A DNA stretch of 64,000 bases from CAYMMX01 sp964391675. Its GTDB lineage: Bacteria; Cyanobacteriota; Vampirovibrionia; Gastranaerophilales; Gastranaerophilaceae. The notes under the pieces were generated by a model. That model did no database searches, had not been told where the DNA came from, and saw only the letters and a list, made by a program, of their open reading frames with translations. The first letter of the stretch is position 1. Each line of letters begins with the position of its first letter. Where the stretch lies: positions 1 to 64,000 of the forward strand of contig CAYMMX010000004.1 of assembly GCA_964391675.1 (NCBI GenBank), given 5' to 3'. Positions 18,649-25,512 of this stretch are shown piece after piece. Made by a program: the position numbers and the translations under genes.

Positions 18649-18679
18649 TTTTCCTTATACCTTACCTTTCTTTACTATC

Positions 18680-19597
18680 CTATTTTTTGTCCGGTTTTAT
18701 TATTTGAATATTTTTTGTTTCAGAAAGTTCTTGACGAGCGTTTTTAATTTTATTTCTTTTTTCTTCATCAAGACTTAAGCCTCCGACAAGTCTGTCTACA
18801 AAACCTGTATTTAATTTTATTGCTTTTTCCAGTGCTCCTATTTCTTCAAGTATATCTTTAATTTCGCTGAAATTATAACCAAAAGATTGTCTTGACTGAT
18901 AAATTAGAGTTTCTCCTGATTGAGAAGTAATGGGGTTACCTCCTAAATCGAAATGCATTTTAAATATTGAGCGTAAATCCTGCAATTCTGATTGCATTAC
19001 CAAAACACTTTGTTGAATCCTTAAATATCTTTCAAATAAATAATCAATATTTTCTAATTGTTTTTGTTGCCAGTCATATCTTTCAAGATAAAGTTTTTTT
19101 AAATTCGGATATGATAAAGCTAAGCCCATTGTGTCAGCCATTGCTCTATGATGTTTTGTGAATTCAACATTAAACTTTTTTGTTAAAGCTTCAAGGCCAT
19201 GAGATTCTAAATCCGGGTAAACTTCTTTAAACATTTGTTGAGAATCAATTTTAGTATTAGTAAGCTCCTTGCCTGTAACTCTTAAACTTGCTTCATTTAA
19301 AAATGAATAATCGAAAATAGCATTATGCGCTACCATCGGGTAATCTCCCATAAATTCAAGAATTTTTGGTAAAATTTCTGCTTCAGTGGGGGCATCCTTA
19401 ACCATGTCTTCGCTAATTCCATGAATTGCCATACTTGATTTTCTTATATGTTGCTCGGGGTTTATGAGTGTTTGAAACTCGTCTTTAATTTTTCCATTTT
19501 CTAGCCTTACTGCTGCAAATTCAATAATTCTTTCTCTTGTGTAGTCTAAGCCCGTTGTTTCTGTATCTAATACAATTTCAATAACTTTTTTTCTCAT
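18680..19597 (-). CDS. DEDDh 3'-5' exonuclease (DnaQ/PolC-type epsilon-like)
   Basis: 305 residues. The exonuclease domain covers about residues 5-175: Exo I VLDTETTGLDYTRERIIEFA (Asp, Glu), Exo II VAHNAIFDYSFLNE, and Exo III HRAMADTMGLALSY. The remaining 130 residues are helical, with no polymerase motifs, so this is a stand-alone proofreading subunit or RNase T-like enzyme. It is longer than E. coli DnaQ (243). The start ATG is preceded by AAGGGGG. It lies upstream of the MFS gene, with no other replication gene nearby. Confidence 0.88.
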   Translation of the reverse strand: MRKKVIEIVLDTETTGLDYTRERIIEFAAVRLENGKIKDEFQTLINPEQHIRKSSMAIHGISEDMVKDAPTEAEILPKILEFMGDYPMVAHNAIFDYSFLNEASLRVTGKELTNTKIDSQQMFKEVYPDLESHGLEALTKKFNVEFTKHHRAMADTMGLALSYPNLKKLYLERYDWQQKQLENIDYLFERYLRIQQSVLVMQSELQDLRSIFKMHFDLGGNPITSQSGETLIYQSRQSFGYNFSEIKDILEEIGALEKAIKLNTGFVDRLVGGLSLDEEKRNKIKNARQELSETKNIQIIKPDKK

Positions 19598-19784
19598 TCA
19601 TCCCCCTTAAAATTAATATATCATAAACTATATAAATATGTAACCAAATTATAAGTATTATTTCTATACAAATTGATTTGGATAATTAACCTTTAGTGGT
19701 AGTTATATGATTATTGCTATATATATTTTTTTATGCTAAGGTGAGTCTATAAAAAATTGTTATTTAGTTTCATAGGAGAAGTTT
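19598..19784. other. Divergent intergenic region before trxA
   Basis: AT-rich spacer between the exonuclease gene and trxA. A possible trxA promoter is TTGCTA, a 17-base spacer and TAAGGT preceded by TGC, near 19717-19742. Nothing else stands out. Confidence 0.3.
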
Positions 19785-20108
19785 ATGTCAAATGCATTAG
19801 ATATAACAGATGCCAATTTTGAAGAAGAAGTTTTATCTTCAAGTGTTCCTGTTATTGTAGATTTTTGGGCACCATGGTGTGGACCATGCAGAAAATTGGG
19901 TCCTGTATTAGATGAAGTTGCAGAAGAACTTAAAGATAAAATTAAAGTTGTTAAAGTTAATACGGATGAAAATTTAAAAACCGCCAAGGAATATTCTATA
20001 ATTGGTTTACCCAGTTTACTTGTCTTTAAGAATGGTCAAGCAGTTGAAAGACTGGTTGGCTTAATGCCTAAATCTTCAATCATATCTAATATTGAAAAGC
20101 ATTTATAA
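19785..20108 (+). CDS. trxA: Thioredoxin
   Basis: 107 residues, standard length. Active site WCGPCRK with Cys32 and Cys35, preceded by VDFWAP; the cis-proline is in IIGLPSLLVFKNG. It reduces disulfides in cytoplasmic proteins using thioredoxin reductase. A good ribosome site (AGGAGAAG) precedes the ATG. It is a single-gene unit closed by a hairpin terminator. Confidence 0.97.
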   Translation: MSNALDITDANFEEEVLSSSVPVIVDFWAPWCGPCRKLGPVLDEVAEELKDKIKVVKVNTDENLKTAKEYSIIGLPSLLVFKNGQAVERLVGLMPKSSIISNIEKHL

Positions 20109-20115
20109 TTTTTAT

Positions 20116-20160
20116 AAACAGAGCCGATGAATTAGTTTAGTTTTTATCGGCTCTGTTTTT
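20116..20160. terminator. Intrinsic terminator between trxA and secY
   Basis: A 13-bp GC-containing stem (20116-20128 with 20146-20158; core CAGAGCCGAT / ATCGGCTCTG), 17-base loop, and a T-tract after the right arm; the A-run on the left serves the opposite strand. It lies between convergent trxA and secY, so it probably works both ways. Confidence 0.85.
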
Positions 20161-20182
20161 AATTTGATTTTTTAATAATCGG

Positions 20183-21520
20183 TTATTCTTTTAAGAAGCT
20201 TTCGTAATTTCTTGCAAGAAGGTGAGTTCTGACTTGATTAATTAAATCAAGAGCTACACCAACCATAATTATTAAAGAAGTTGCCCCAATACCTTGTAAG
20301 GTTTTAATATTTGTAACGTAACTTCCAAAAGATGGTACTAAAGCAATAATACCTAATCCAAGTGCTCCTATAAATGTTGTTTTACTAAGAATTTTATCAA
20401 GAGCTTCGGCTGTAGGTTTACCGGGTTTAATACCAGGAATAGATGAACCGTATTTTTTTAAATTATTCGCAATTTCTTTCGGTTGCATGTTAGGCATAAT
20501 TGATGCATAAAAGAAAGTTAGTAGAACTATCATTAAAAAATATATTACATAATAAAATAATCCTGAAGGACTTAGTAATTGAGATAATTGCATAATAAAG
20601 TTTTTTACTGCCAAATTGTTTATATTAGCTTGTCCTATGACACTTAAAACAGTTGTCGGGAAAAGTAAAATAGCAATAGCAAATATTATAGGCATAACTC
20701 CACCGGGATTAAGTTTAAATGGAATATGAGTATTAACTCCACCATAAACTTTGTTTCCAACTTGTCTTTTAGGATTTACAATAACAACTTTTCTTGTTGC
20801 TTCTTGCATTATTACTATTAAAACCATAGTCGCAAAAAATATAGCCAGTAATAGCAATAATCCGAGTTGTAGGCTTGAGTCCCTTGCAACTAATTGAGCA
20901 GTTCTGGATGAGTAAAGTGGTATTCCTGATAATATACCTACAAAGATTATTAAAGATCCACCATTACCAATACCTTTTTCTGTTATAAGTTCTGAAATCC
21001 ACATAACAAGCATTGATCCCGCTGTTAATACTGCAACTGAGCTTATGAAAAATAGTCCATGGTTTACTCCGGGTATAATGGCCCCAGGTAATTTAGACAT
21101 AAAAATCATAAATATAAAAGATTGAAATATTGCTAAAAATACAGTAAAAACTCTGGTATATTGTGCAAGTTTTCTTCTGCCTGCTTCTCCTTCTTCTTTT
21201 TGAAGTTTTTCTAAAGAAGGTATAACAACCGAGACAAGTTGAACAATAATTGATGATGTTATGTATGGCCCTATTCCCAGAGCGAATATTGAAACTTTCC
21301 CTAAAGCTCCGCCTGAAAATAAATCAAGGAATCCTATTATATTATTTTGAGCGGCCATATTCGAAAAAATTTCATTATTTATTCCGAATATAGGCATTTG
21401 TACACCAAATCTAAATACTGCTATCATCAGAAAGGTGAAAATTAATTTTTCTTTTAATCCTGATGCTTGCCACATTGACATTAAGTCAGATGTTGTTGGC
21501 ATTTTAACTTTTTGCTGCAT
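20183..21520 (-). CDS. secY: Protein translocase subunit SecY
   Basis: 445 residues with 10 membrane segments, the channel of the Sec translocon. Signatures: FRFGVQMPIFGIN at the N-terminus, the plug region LDLFSGGALGKVSIFALGIG, PYITSSIIVQL, the basic cytoplasmic loop NPKRQVGNKVYGG, and the C-terminal ALGLGIIALVPSFG. Last gene of the rpsE-rpmD-rplO-secY unit, sharing a base with the preceding rplO stop. The customary downstream adk and map genes are missing; convergent trxA follows instead. Confidence 0.97.
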   Translation of the reverse strand: MQQKVKMPTTSDLMSMWQASGLKEKLIFTFLMIAVFRFGVQMPIFGINNEIFSNMAAQNNIIGFLDLFSGGALGKVSIFALGIGPYITSSIIVQLVSVVIPSLEKLQKEEGEAGRRKLAQYTRVFTVFLAIFQSFIFMIFMSKLPGAIIPGVNHGLFFISSVAVLTAGSMLVMWISELITEKGIGNGGSLIIFVGILSGIPLYSSRTAQLVARDSSLQLGLLLLLAIFFATMVLIVIMQEATRKVVIVNPKRQVGNKVYGGVNTHIPFKLNPGGVMPIIFAIAILLFPTTVLSVIGQANINNLAVKNFIMQLSQLLSPSGLFYYVIYFLMIVLLTFFYASIMPNMQPKEIANNLKKYGSSIPGIKPGKPTAEALDKILSKTTFIGALGLGIIALVPSFGSYVTNIKTLQGIGATSLIIMVGVALDLINQVRTHLLARNYESFLKE

Positions 21521-21966
21521 TATACCAGTTCAACCTTTCCGCCTGCTTTTTCTATTTTTTCTTTTGCTTGAGGCGTAACATAATTTGCTTTTACCGTTAC
21601 TTTTTTTGATAATTCACCACTACCAAGGATTCTTAATCCATCACAAGAAGGGTGAGCTTTTTTGTTTTCTTTTAAAATTTCTAATGAAATTTCCTTTAAA
21701 TCAAGTTTATCTAAGGTGCTTACATTTAATTCAGCGTATTTTAACTGGTTTATAACCTTAAAGCCTTTTAATTTCGGTAATCTTCTGTAAGCCGGCATTT
21801 GTCCGCCTTCAAAACCTCTTTTTGAAGAGTTTCCTGAACGTTGACCTTCTCCATTATGTCCGCGACAACTTGTTTTTCCATGTCCTGAAGAACGACCGCG
21901 ACCAACTCTTTTTGATTTTTTCGTCGCACCTTCGGCAGGTCTTAAATCTTCTAGTGTTATAGTCAT
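21520..21966 (-). CDS. rplO: 50S ribosomal protein L15
   Basis: About 148 residues. The N-terminal basic Gly-rich tail (KKSKRVGRGRSSGHGKTSCRG) and KRGFEGGQMPAYRRLPKLKG are diagnostic of L15. I start it at the ATG at 21966, where AGAAAGGAA lies just upstream (start site TITLEDLRPAEG); a TTG at 21999 adds 11 residues and would overlap rpmD. It binds 23S rRNA late in 50S assembly. Middle of the four-gene S5-L30-L15-SecY block. Confidence 0.96.
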   Translation of the reverse strand: MTITLEDLRPAEGATKKSKRVGRGRSSGHGKTSCRGHNGEGQRSGNSSKRGFEGGQMPAYRRLPKLKGFKVINQLKYAELNVSTLDKLDLKEISLEILKENKKAHPSCDGLRILGSGELSKKVTVKANYVTPQAKEKIEKAGGKVELV

Positions 21967-21985
21967 TTTATATTCCTTTCTATTA

Positions 21986-22174
21986 TTATATAATTTCAAC
22001 CAAGTGAGGTATTTTATTTACCATACCTAATATTGTTGGACTGTTAAAGTGTTCAACTACTTGGTTAATTTTGCTTAAGCCTAATGACTTAGCAACTCTT
22101 TTTTGTGCATCCGATGCACCGATTAAACTTTTTTTAAGTTTTATATTAATTTTTTTTAATGCTGTTTTTGCCAT
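21986..22174 (-). CDS. rpmD: 50S ribosomal protein L30
   Basis: 62 residues, normal for bacterial L30: IKLKKSLIGASDAQKRVAKS then LGLSKINQVVEHFNSPTILG. Lies between rpsE (20-base gap) and rplO. A poly-purine ribosome site (AAAAAAGGATG) lies upstream. Confidence 0.95.
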   Translation of the reverse strand: MAKTALKKINIKLKKSLIGASDAQKRVAKSLGLSKINQVVEHFNSPTILGMVNKIPHLVEII

Positions 22175-22194
22175 TTTTACATCCTTTTTTAATC

Positions 22195-22854
22195 TTAATT
22201 TAATATTTCTGCTATTGTTTTACCGCGTTTTTTAGCTATATCCTTAAATGGTGTTAAGTTTTTCAAAGCATCTAAAGCAGCGTTTGTAGAATTTAAAGGT
22301 GATTTAGAGCCAAGTGATTTACATAAAATATTTTCAATGCCTGCAAGCTCTAATACTTGACGAACTGCTCCGCCAGCTATAATTCCTGTACCTTGAGAAG
22401 CGGGTCTTAACATTACGCTGCCTGCGCCTGAACGTCCAACGATAGGATGAGGAATTGTTGTTTTAAAAATCGGAACATTAATAAGATTTTTTCTGCCGTC
22501 AGCTATTGCTTTTTGAATAGCAATAATAACTTCAGCTGCTTTTGCACATCCTACTCCGACTTGACCTTTTTGATTACCTACAATTACTATGGCCCTAAAG
22601 CTTAATTTTTTTCCACCTTTTACAACTTTCGTAACTCTGCGTATTTGAACAACTCTCTCAGTCCATTCAGATTGGGGTTTTTCTTCTTGAGTTTCTACCT
22701 TTTTCTTACGGTTGCTTCTTCTTTTTGTTTCTGTTTTAACTTCCGCAACTTCTTCAGTTGCTCCTTTTCCTTCTTCTTTAATAGAATCTTCACTTTCTGT
22801 AGAATCAACTGTTGATTCTTCTATTAAAGTTTCAATTTTTTCTTCTTTCGCCAC
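22195..22854 (-). CDS. rpsE: 30S ribosomal protein S5 with long charged N-terminal extension
   Basis: 219 residues against about 166 for typical S5. The S5 domains start near residue 64 (WTERVVQIRRVTKVVKGGKK, KLSFRAIVIVGNQKGQVGVG) and continue through VPIFKTTIPHPIVGRSGAGS to the C-terminal ALKNLTPFKDIAKKRGK. The first about 60 residues are low-complexity Glu/Thr/Ser/Lys (KEEGKGATEEVAEVKTETKR), an extension of unknown role. Translation starts at GTG 22854 with AAAGGT upstream. It is first in its transcript; rplR and the rest of the spc operon are not upstream, where divergent trmFO is found. A structured leader lies at 22897-22965. Confidence 0.96.
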   Translation of the reverse strand: MAKEEKIETLIEESTVDSTESEDSIKEEGKGATEEVAEVKTETKRRSNRKKKVETQEEKPQSEWTERVVQIRRVTKVVKGGKKLSFRAIVIVGNQKGQVGVGCAKAAEVIIAIQKAIADGRKNLINVPIFKTTIPHPIVGRSGAGSVMLRPASQGTGIIAGGAVRQVLELAGIENILCKSLGSKSPLNSTNAALDALKNLTPFKDIAKKRGKTIAEILN

Positions 22855-22896
22855 TGTTATTTTACCTTTCTGCTTAGTGTTACTTTTTTAAATTAT

Positions 22897-22965
22897 AAAA
22901 AATACTTCGAAATAAAGCAAGTATGAGTTAATTTCATACTTATAGCTATTCGAAAATGTATTTTT
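22897..22965 (-). promoter_or_regulatory. Structured 5' leader of the rpsE operon
   Basis: Three nested helices separated by internal loops: 22898-22905 with 22958-22965 (8 bp, AAAAATAC/GTATTTTT), 22906-22911 with 22949-22954 (TTCGAA), and 22919-22926 with 22934-22941 (8 bp, AAGTATGA/TCATACTT) closed by a 7-base loop. The element lies in the predicted untranslated leader, about 43 bases before the rpsE GTG. Its position suits autogenous control by a ribosomal protein, but no known leader family was recognised. Confidence 0.45.
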
Positions 22966-22981
22966 CTTTCTGACAGTTATT

Positions 22982-23010
22982 ATTTTATAATAAAGATTTT
23001 TAAATTGCAA
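22982..23010 (-). promoter_or_regulatory. rpsE operon promoter
   Basis: On the minus strand TTGCAA (23005-23010), a 17-base spacer and TAAAAT (22982-22987). The -35 box lies in the left arm of the 21-bp palindrome at 22991-23042. The implied leader is about 120 bases. Confidence 0.5.
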
Positions 23011-23042
23011 ACATAATTGTATTTGCAATTTAAAAATCTTTA
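22991..23042. repeat. 21-bp perfect palindrome carrying two -35 boxes
   Basis: Arms 22991-23011 and 23022-23042 are perfect inverted copies with a 10-base loop (CATAATTGTA). Each arm contains TTGCAA, itself palindromic, positioned 17 bases from a -10 box facing outward: TAAAAT for rpsE and TACACT for trmFO. It may be an operator, a cruciform, or simply a symmetrical divergent promoter. Confidence 0.7.
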
Positions 23043-23051
23043 CTTTACACT
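23023..23051 (+). promoter_or_regulatory. trmFO promoter, leaderless type
   Basis: TTGCAA (23023-23028), a 17-base spacer and TACACT (23046-23051). The trmFO ATG starts 6 bases after the -10 box and no Shine-Dalgarno is visible. Confidence 0.5.
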
Positions 23052-23057
23052 GATTAA

Positions 23058-24362
23058 ATGGAAATAAATGTTATAGGTGCAGGTCTTGCGGGTTGTGAAT
23101 GTGCCTTGCAAATTGCTAAAAGAGGAATTAAGGTTAATTTGTATGAAATGCGTCCGGAAAAAAAGACAGGAGCTCATACCAGTGAAAAATTTGCCGAATT
23201 TGTATGTTCTAATAGCCTTGGTTCGTATGATATAACTAATGCGTCCGGACTTTTAAAAAAAGAAATGGAGCTATTGGGCGGAGAATTAATAAAAATCGCT
23301 TATGAATGCCAAGTTCCTGCCGGCGGAGCACTTGCAATTGATAGAGAACTTTTTTCTAAAAAAATAACTGAGCTTATTGAACAAAATAGTAATATTAATA
23401 TAATAAGGCAAGAATTAACTTTAATTCCGGATGCTCCTACAGTAATTGCTTCAGGTCCTTTAACCAGTGATGGTTTAGCTTCTTCTATCAAAGAATTTAC
23501 TAAAAATGAACATTTACATTTTTTCGATGCTATTGCACCTATAGTTGAAAAAGATAGTATAAATTTTGATATTGCTTTTTATGCAAACAGGTATGATAAA
23601 GGAGACGCAACTTATATTAATTGTCCAATGAACCAAGAGCAGTATGATAATTTTTATAATATATTGATTAATTCTCCTAAAATTGAACTTAAAGAATTTG
23701 AAAAAGATGCTAAATTCTTTGAATCTTGTCTTCCAATTGAAGTTATAGCATCTAGAGGAAAAGATACACTAAGATTTGGTCCTATGAAACCCGTTGGTTT
23801 AATTGATAAAAGGACAAATCAAGAAAATTATGCTGTTGTTCAATTAAGGCAAGATAATTCAGCTCAAACTCTTTATAATCTTGTCGGTTTTCAAACAAAT
23901 TTAAAGTGGAAAGCTCAAAAAGAACTTTTGCAGTCTATTCCCGGGCTTGAGCAGGTAAATATAGTTCGATATGGAGTAATGCACAGAAACACATTTATAA
24001 ATAGCCCTATTGTTTTAAAAAACACGTTGCAGACAAAACTTCGAGAGGATTTATTCTTTGCAGGGCAGATAACGGGCACCGAAGGATATACTGAATCTAT
24101 TGCAACAGGACTTCTTGCAGGAATTAATGCTGTAAATTATATAAATAGTAATCAGTTATTGGAACTTCCCCAAGAAACAATGCTTGGAGCCCTTTGTAAT
24201 TATATTTCAGATTCTGCACATACAAAATTCCAACCGATTAACTCTAATTGGGGAATTGTTGCTCCAATTGAGTTACCTAAAAAAGATCGCAAAAATAAAA
24301 AAATTAAAAATGAACTTTTAGCAAAACGTTCAATAGAGATACTTTCAAAGAATCTCTATTAA
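23058..24362 (+). CDS. trmFO: FAD/folate-dependent tRNA (uracil-54-C5)-methyltransferase
   Basis: 434 residues. The N-terminal FAD-binding loop VIGAGLAGCECALQIAKRG, the diagnostic MRPEKKTGAHTSEKFAEFVC with Cys50, and a second catalytic-region cysteine in ESCLPIEVIASRGKDTLRFG identify TrmFO rather than GidA/MnmG. It makes m5U54 in the T-loop using methylenetetrahydrofolate and FADH2; FolD (34175) supplies the folate pool. The later GQITGTEGYTESIATGLLAG is the C-terminal FAD contact. The stop overlaps the convergent glycosyltransferase gene by 4 bases. Confidence 0.97.
   Translation: MEINVIGAGLAGCECALQIAKRGIKVNLYEMRPEKKTGAHTSEKFAEFVCSNSLGSYDITNASGLLKKEMELLGGELIKIAYECQVPAGGALAIDRELFSKKITELIEQNSNINIIRQELTLIPDAPTVIASGPLTSDGLASSIKEFTKNEHLHFFDAIAPIVEKDSINFDIAFYANRYDKGDATYINCPMNQEQYDNFYNILINSPKIELKEFEKDAKFFESCLPIEVIASRGKDTLRFGPMKPVGLIDKRTNQENYAVVQLRQDNSAQTLYNLVGFQTNLKWKAQKELLQSIPGLEQVNIVRYGVMHRNTFINSPIVLKNTLQTKLREDLFFAGQITGTEGYTESIATGLLAGINAVNYINSNQLLELPQETMLGALCNYISDSAHTKFQPINSNWGIVAPIELPKKDRKNKKIKNELLAKRSIEILSKNLY
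24332..24360. terminator. Possible hairpin at convergent gene ends
   Basis: A 9-bp inverted repeat (AATAGAGAT / ATCTCTATT) with an 11-base loop at the 3' end of trmFO, where the convergent gene also ends. AT-rich, with no clear T-tract, so weak. Confidence 0.3.
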
Positions 24363-25477
24363 TCTATTATTTCTAGAATTTGCTTAGCTCTGACATCCCA
24401 AGTATGTCTTTCTTTAACTATTTTGTGTGCTTCTTTTGCCTTAGAAATTCTTTCATCTTTATTATTTAAATAAAGGCTCATTAACTGAGCAGAATTTCTA
24501 TAATCAACTTCAAAATAATCCATACTGTTTCCGAATTCTGAAATTATTGCAGGATTTTGAGTTGATAAAACAAAGGTTTCTACAGCAGAGGCGTTTAGAA
24601 TTCTTTCGTGTAGGCCAAGAGAAATTTGTTGAGGGTGGTTATGTAACACAATTTTTGCTTTATTCATAACATCTATGCTTTCAATTAGATCACATGACCC
24701 CATATATTGTACTTTGCCCTGAATATATTTTTCCCATGGTCCGTTACCAAAAACTTTTACATTGAAATCTTTTAATGATTGAATCATTTCTATTCTTTTT
24801 CTACTTGAGATTAAACCGGCTAAATTTGAGAATACAAAGTAATATTCATCAACCGGTAAATCTATATTGTTTTTTTCTTTAAGAAGTTCTGATATTTGGA
24901 AGAAAGAAGCATTTGATGATTTTGACCATATATTAAATAAATCCATCATAAAATCAAATGATTGTGGTTCTGTTGTCATTCTTAATTCTTCAATTTTAGA
25001 TTCGTAATCAAAAATTGAAGATAAAAAGACTATGTCATGTTCTTTTTTACAATCTTGCTTTTTCCATAAATCCAAATCTACTGCGTGGGAAAAATTTGTG
25101 TGTTTTAGGTTTGGAAAAAATTTATTTAAAGCGATGCTGTCACCGGGAGTAACATTAAAAAGAATAAAGTAAGGGTTATTTGCAAATTCGTTAATTATTT
25201 CGAAATTATTACAAAAAGTTGAATCAACACTCCACATTATATTTGGTATATTTTTACTCATATACTCAGGCCATGATGAATAACCTGTTACATTGAAACC
25301 TATTGTTACACCTGGAGTTAACCCTTTATTTTTGCATTCTTGTGTTGTAAATGCTTTTGCTCCATTATTTTGAAATCCTTTCAATAATCCTGCAGTAAAA
25401 CTTGAGAGTACATTATATTGACCGCCTATAAGATTAGTGTCTCCGTGTACTCCAATTACTAAATTTTCGTTAACCAT
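24359..25477 (-). CDS. CgeB-like glycosyltransferase
   Basis: 372 residues with a GT-B look: N-terminal VIGVHGDTNLIGGQYN, a central helix-rich half with IPNIMWSVDSTF, VDLDLWKKQD and HDIVFLSS, and a C-terminal half with VKVFGNGPWEKYIQGKVQYM, IVLHNHPQQISLGLHERILN and the closing helix WDVRAKQILEII. This pattern (plain name, LHERILNASAVETFVLS) is typical of the spore-protein CgeB/Glyco_trans_1_2 group that modifies surface structures. Donor and acceptor are unknown. The ATG has AGGAGC upstream. It lies 35 bases downstream of glmS in the same direction, so the two may be transcribed together, linking amino-sugar supply with glycosylation. Confidence 0.75.
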   Translation of the reverse strand: MVNENLVIGVHGDTNLIGGQYNVLSSFTAGLLKGFQNNGAKAFTTQECKNKGLTPGVTIGFNVTGYSSWPEYMSKNIPNIMWSVDSTFCNNFEIINEFANNPYFILFNVTPGDSIALNKFFPNLKHTNFSHAVDLDLWKKQDCKKEHDIVFLSSIFDYESKIEELRMTTEPQSFDFMMDLFNIWSKSSNASFFQISELLKEKNNIDLPVDEYYFVFSNLAGLISSRKRIEMIQSLKDFNVKVFGNGPWEKYIQGKVQYMGSCDLIESIDVMNKAKIVLHNHPQQISLGLHERILNASAVETFVLSTQNPAIISEFGNSMDYFEVDYRNSAQLMSLYLNNKDERISKAKEAHKIVKERHTWDVRAKQILEIID

Positions 25478-25512
25478 TCCATGCTCCTAAATATTATATT
25501 TTTAATATTAGT

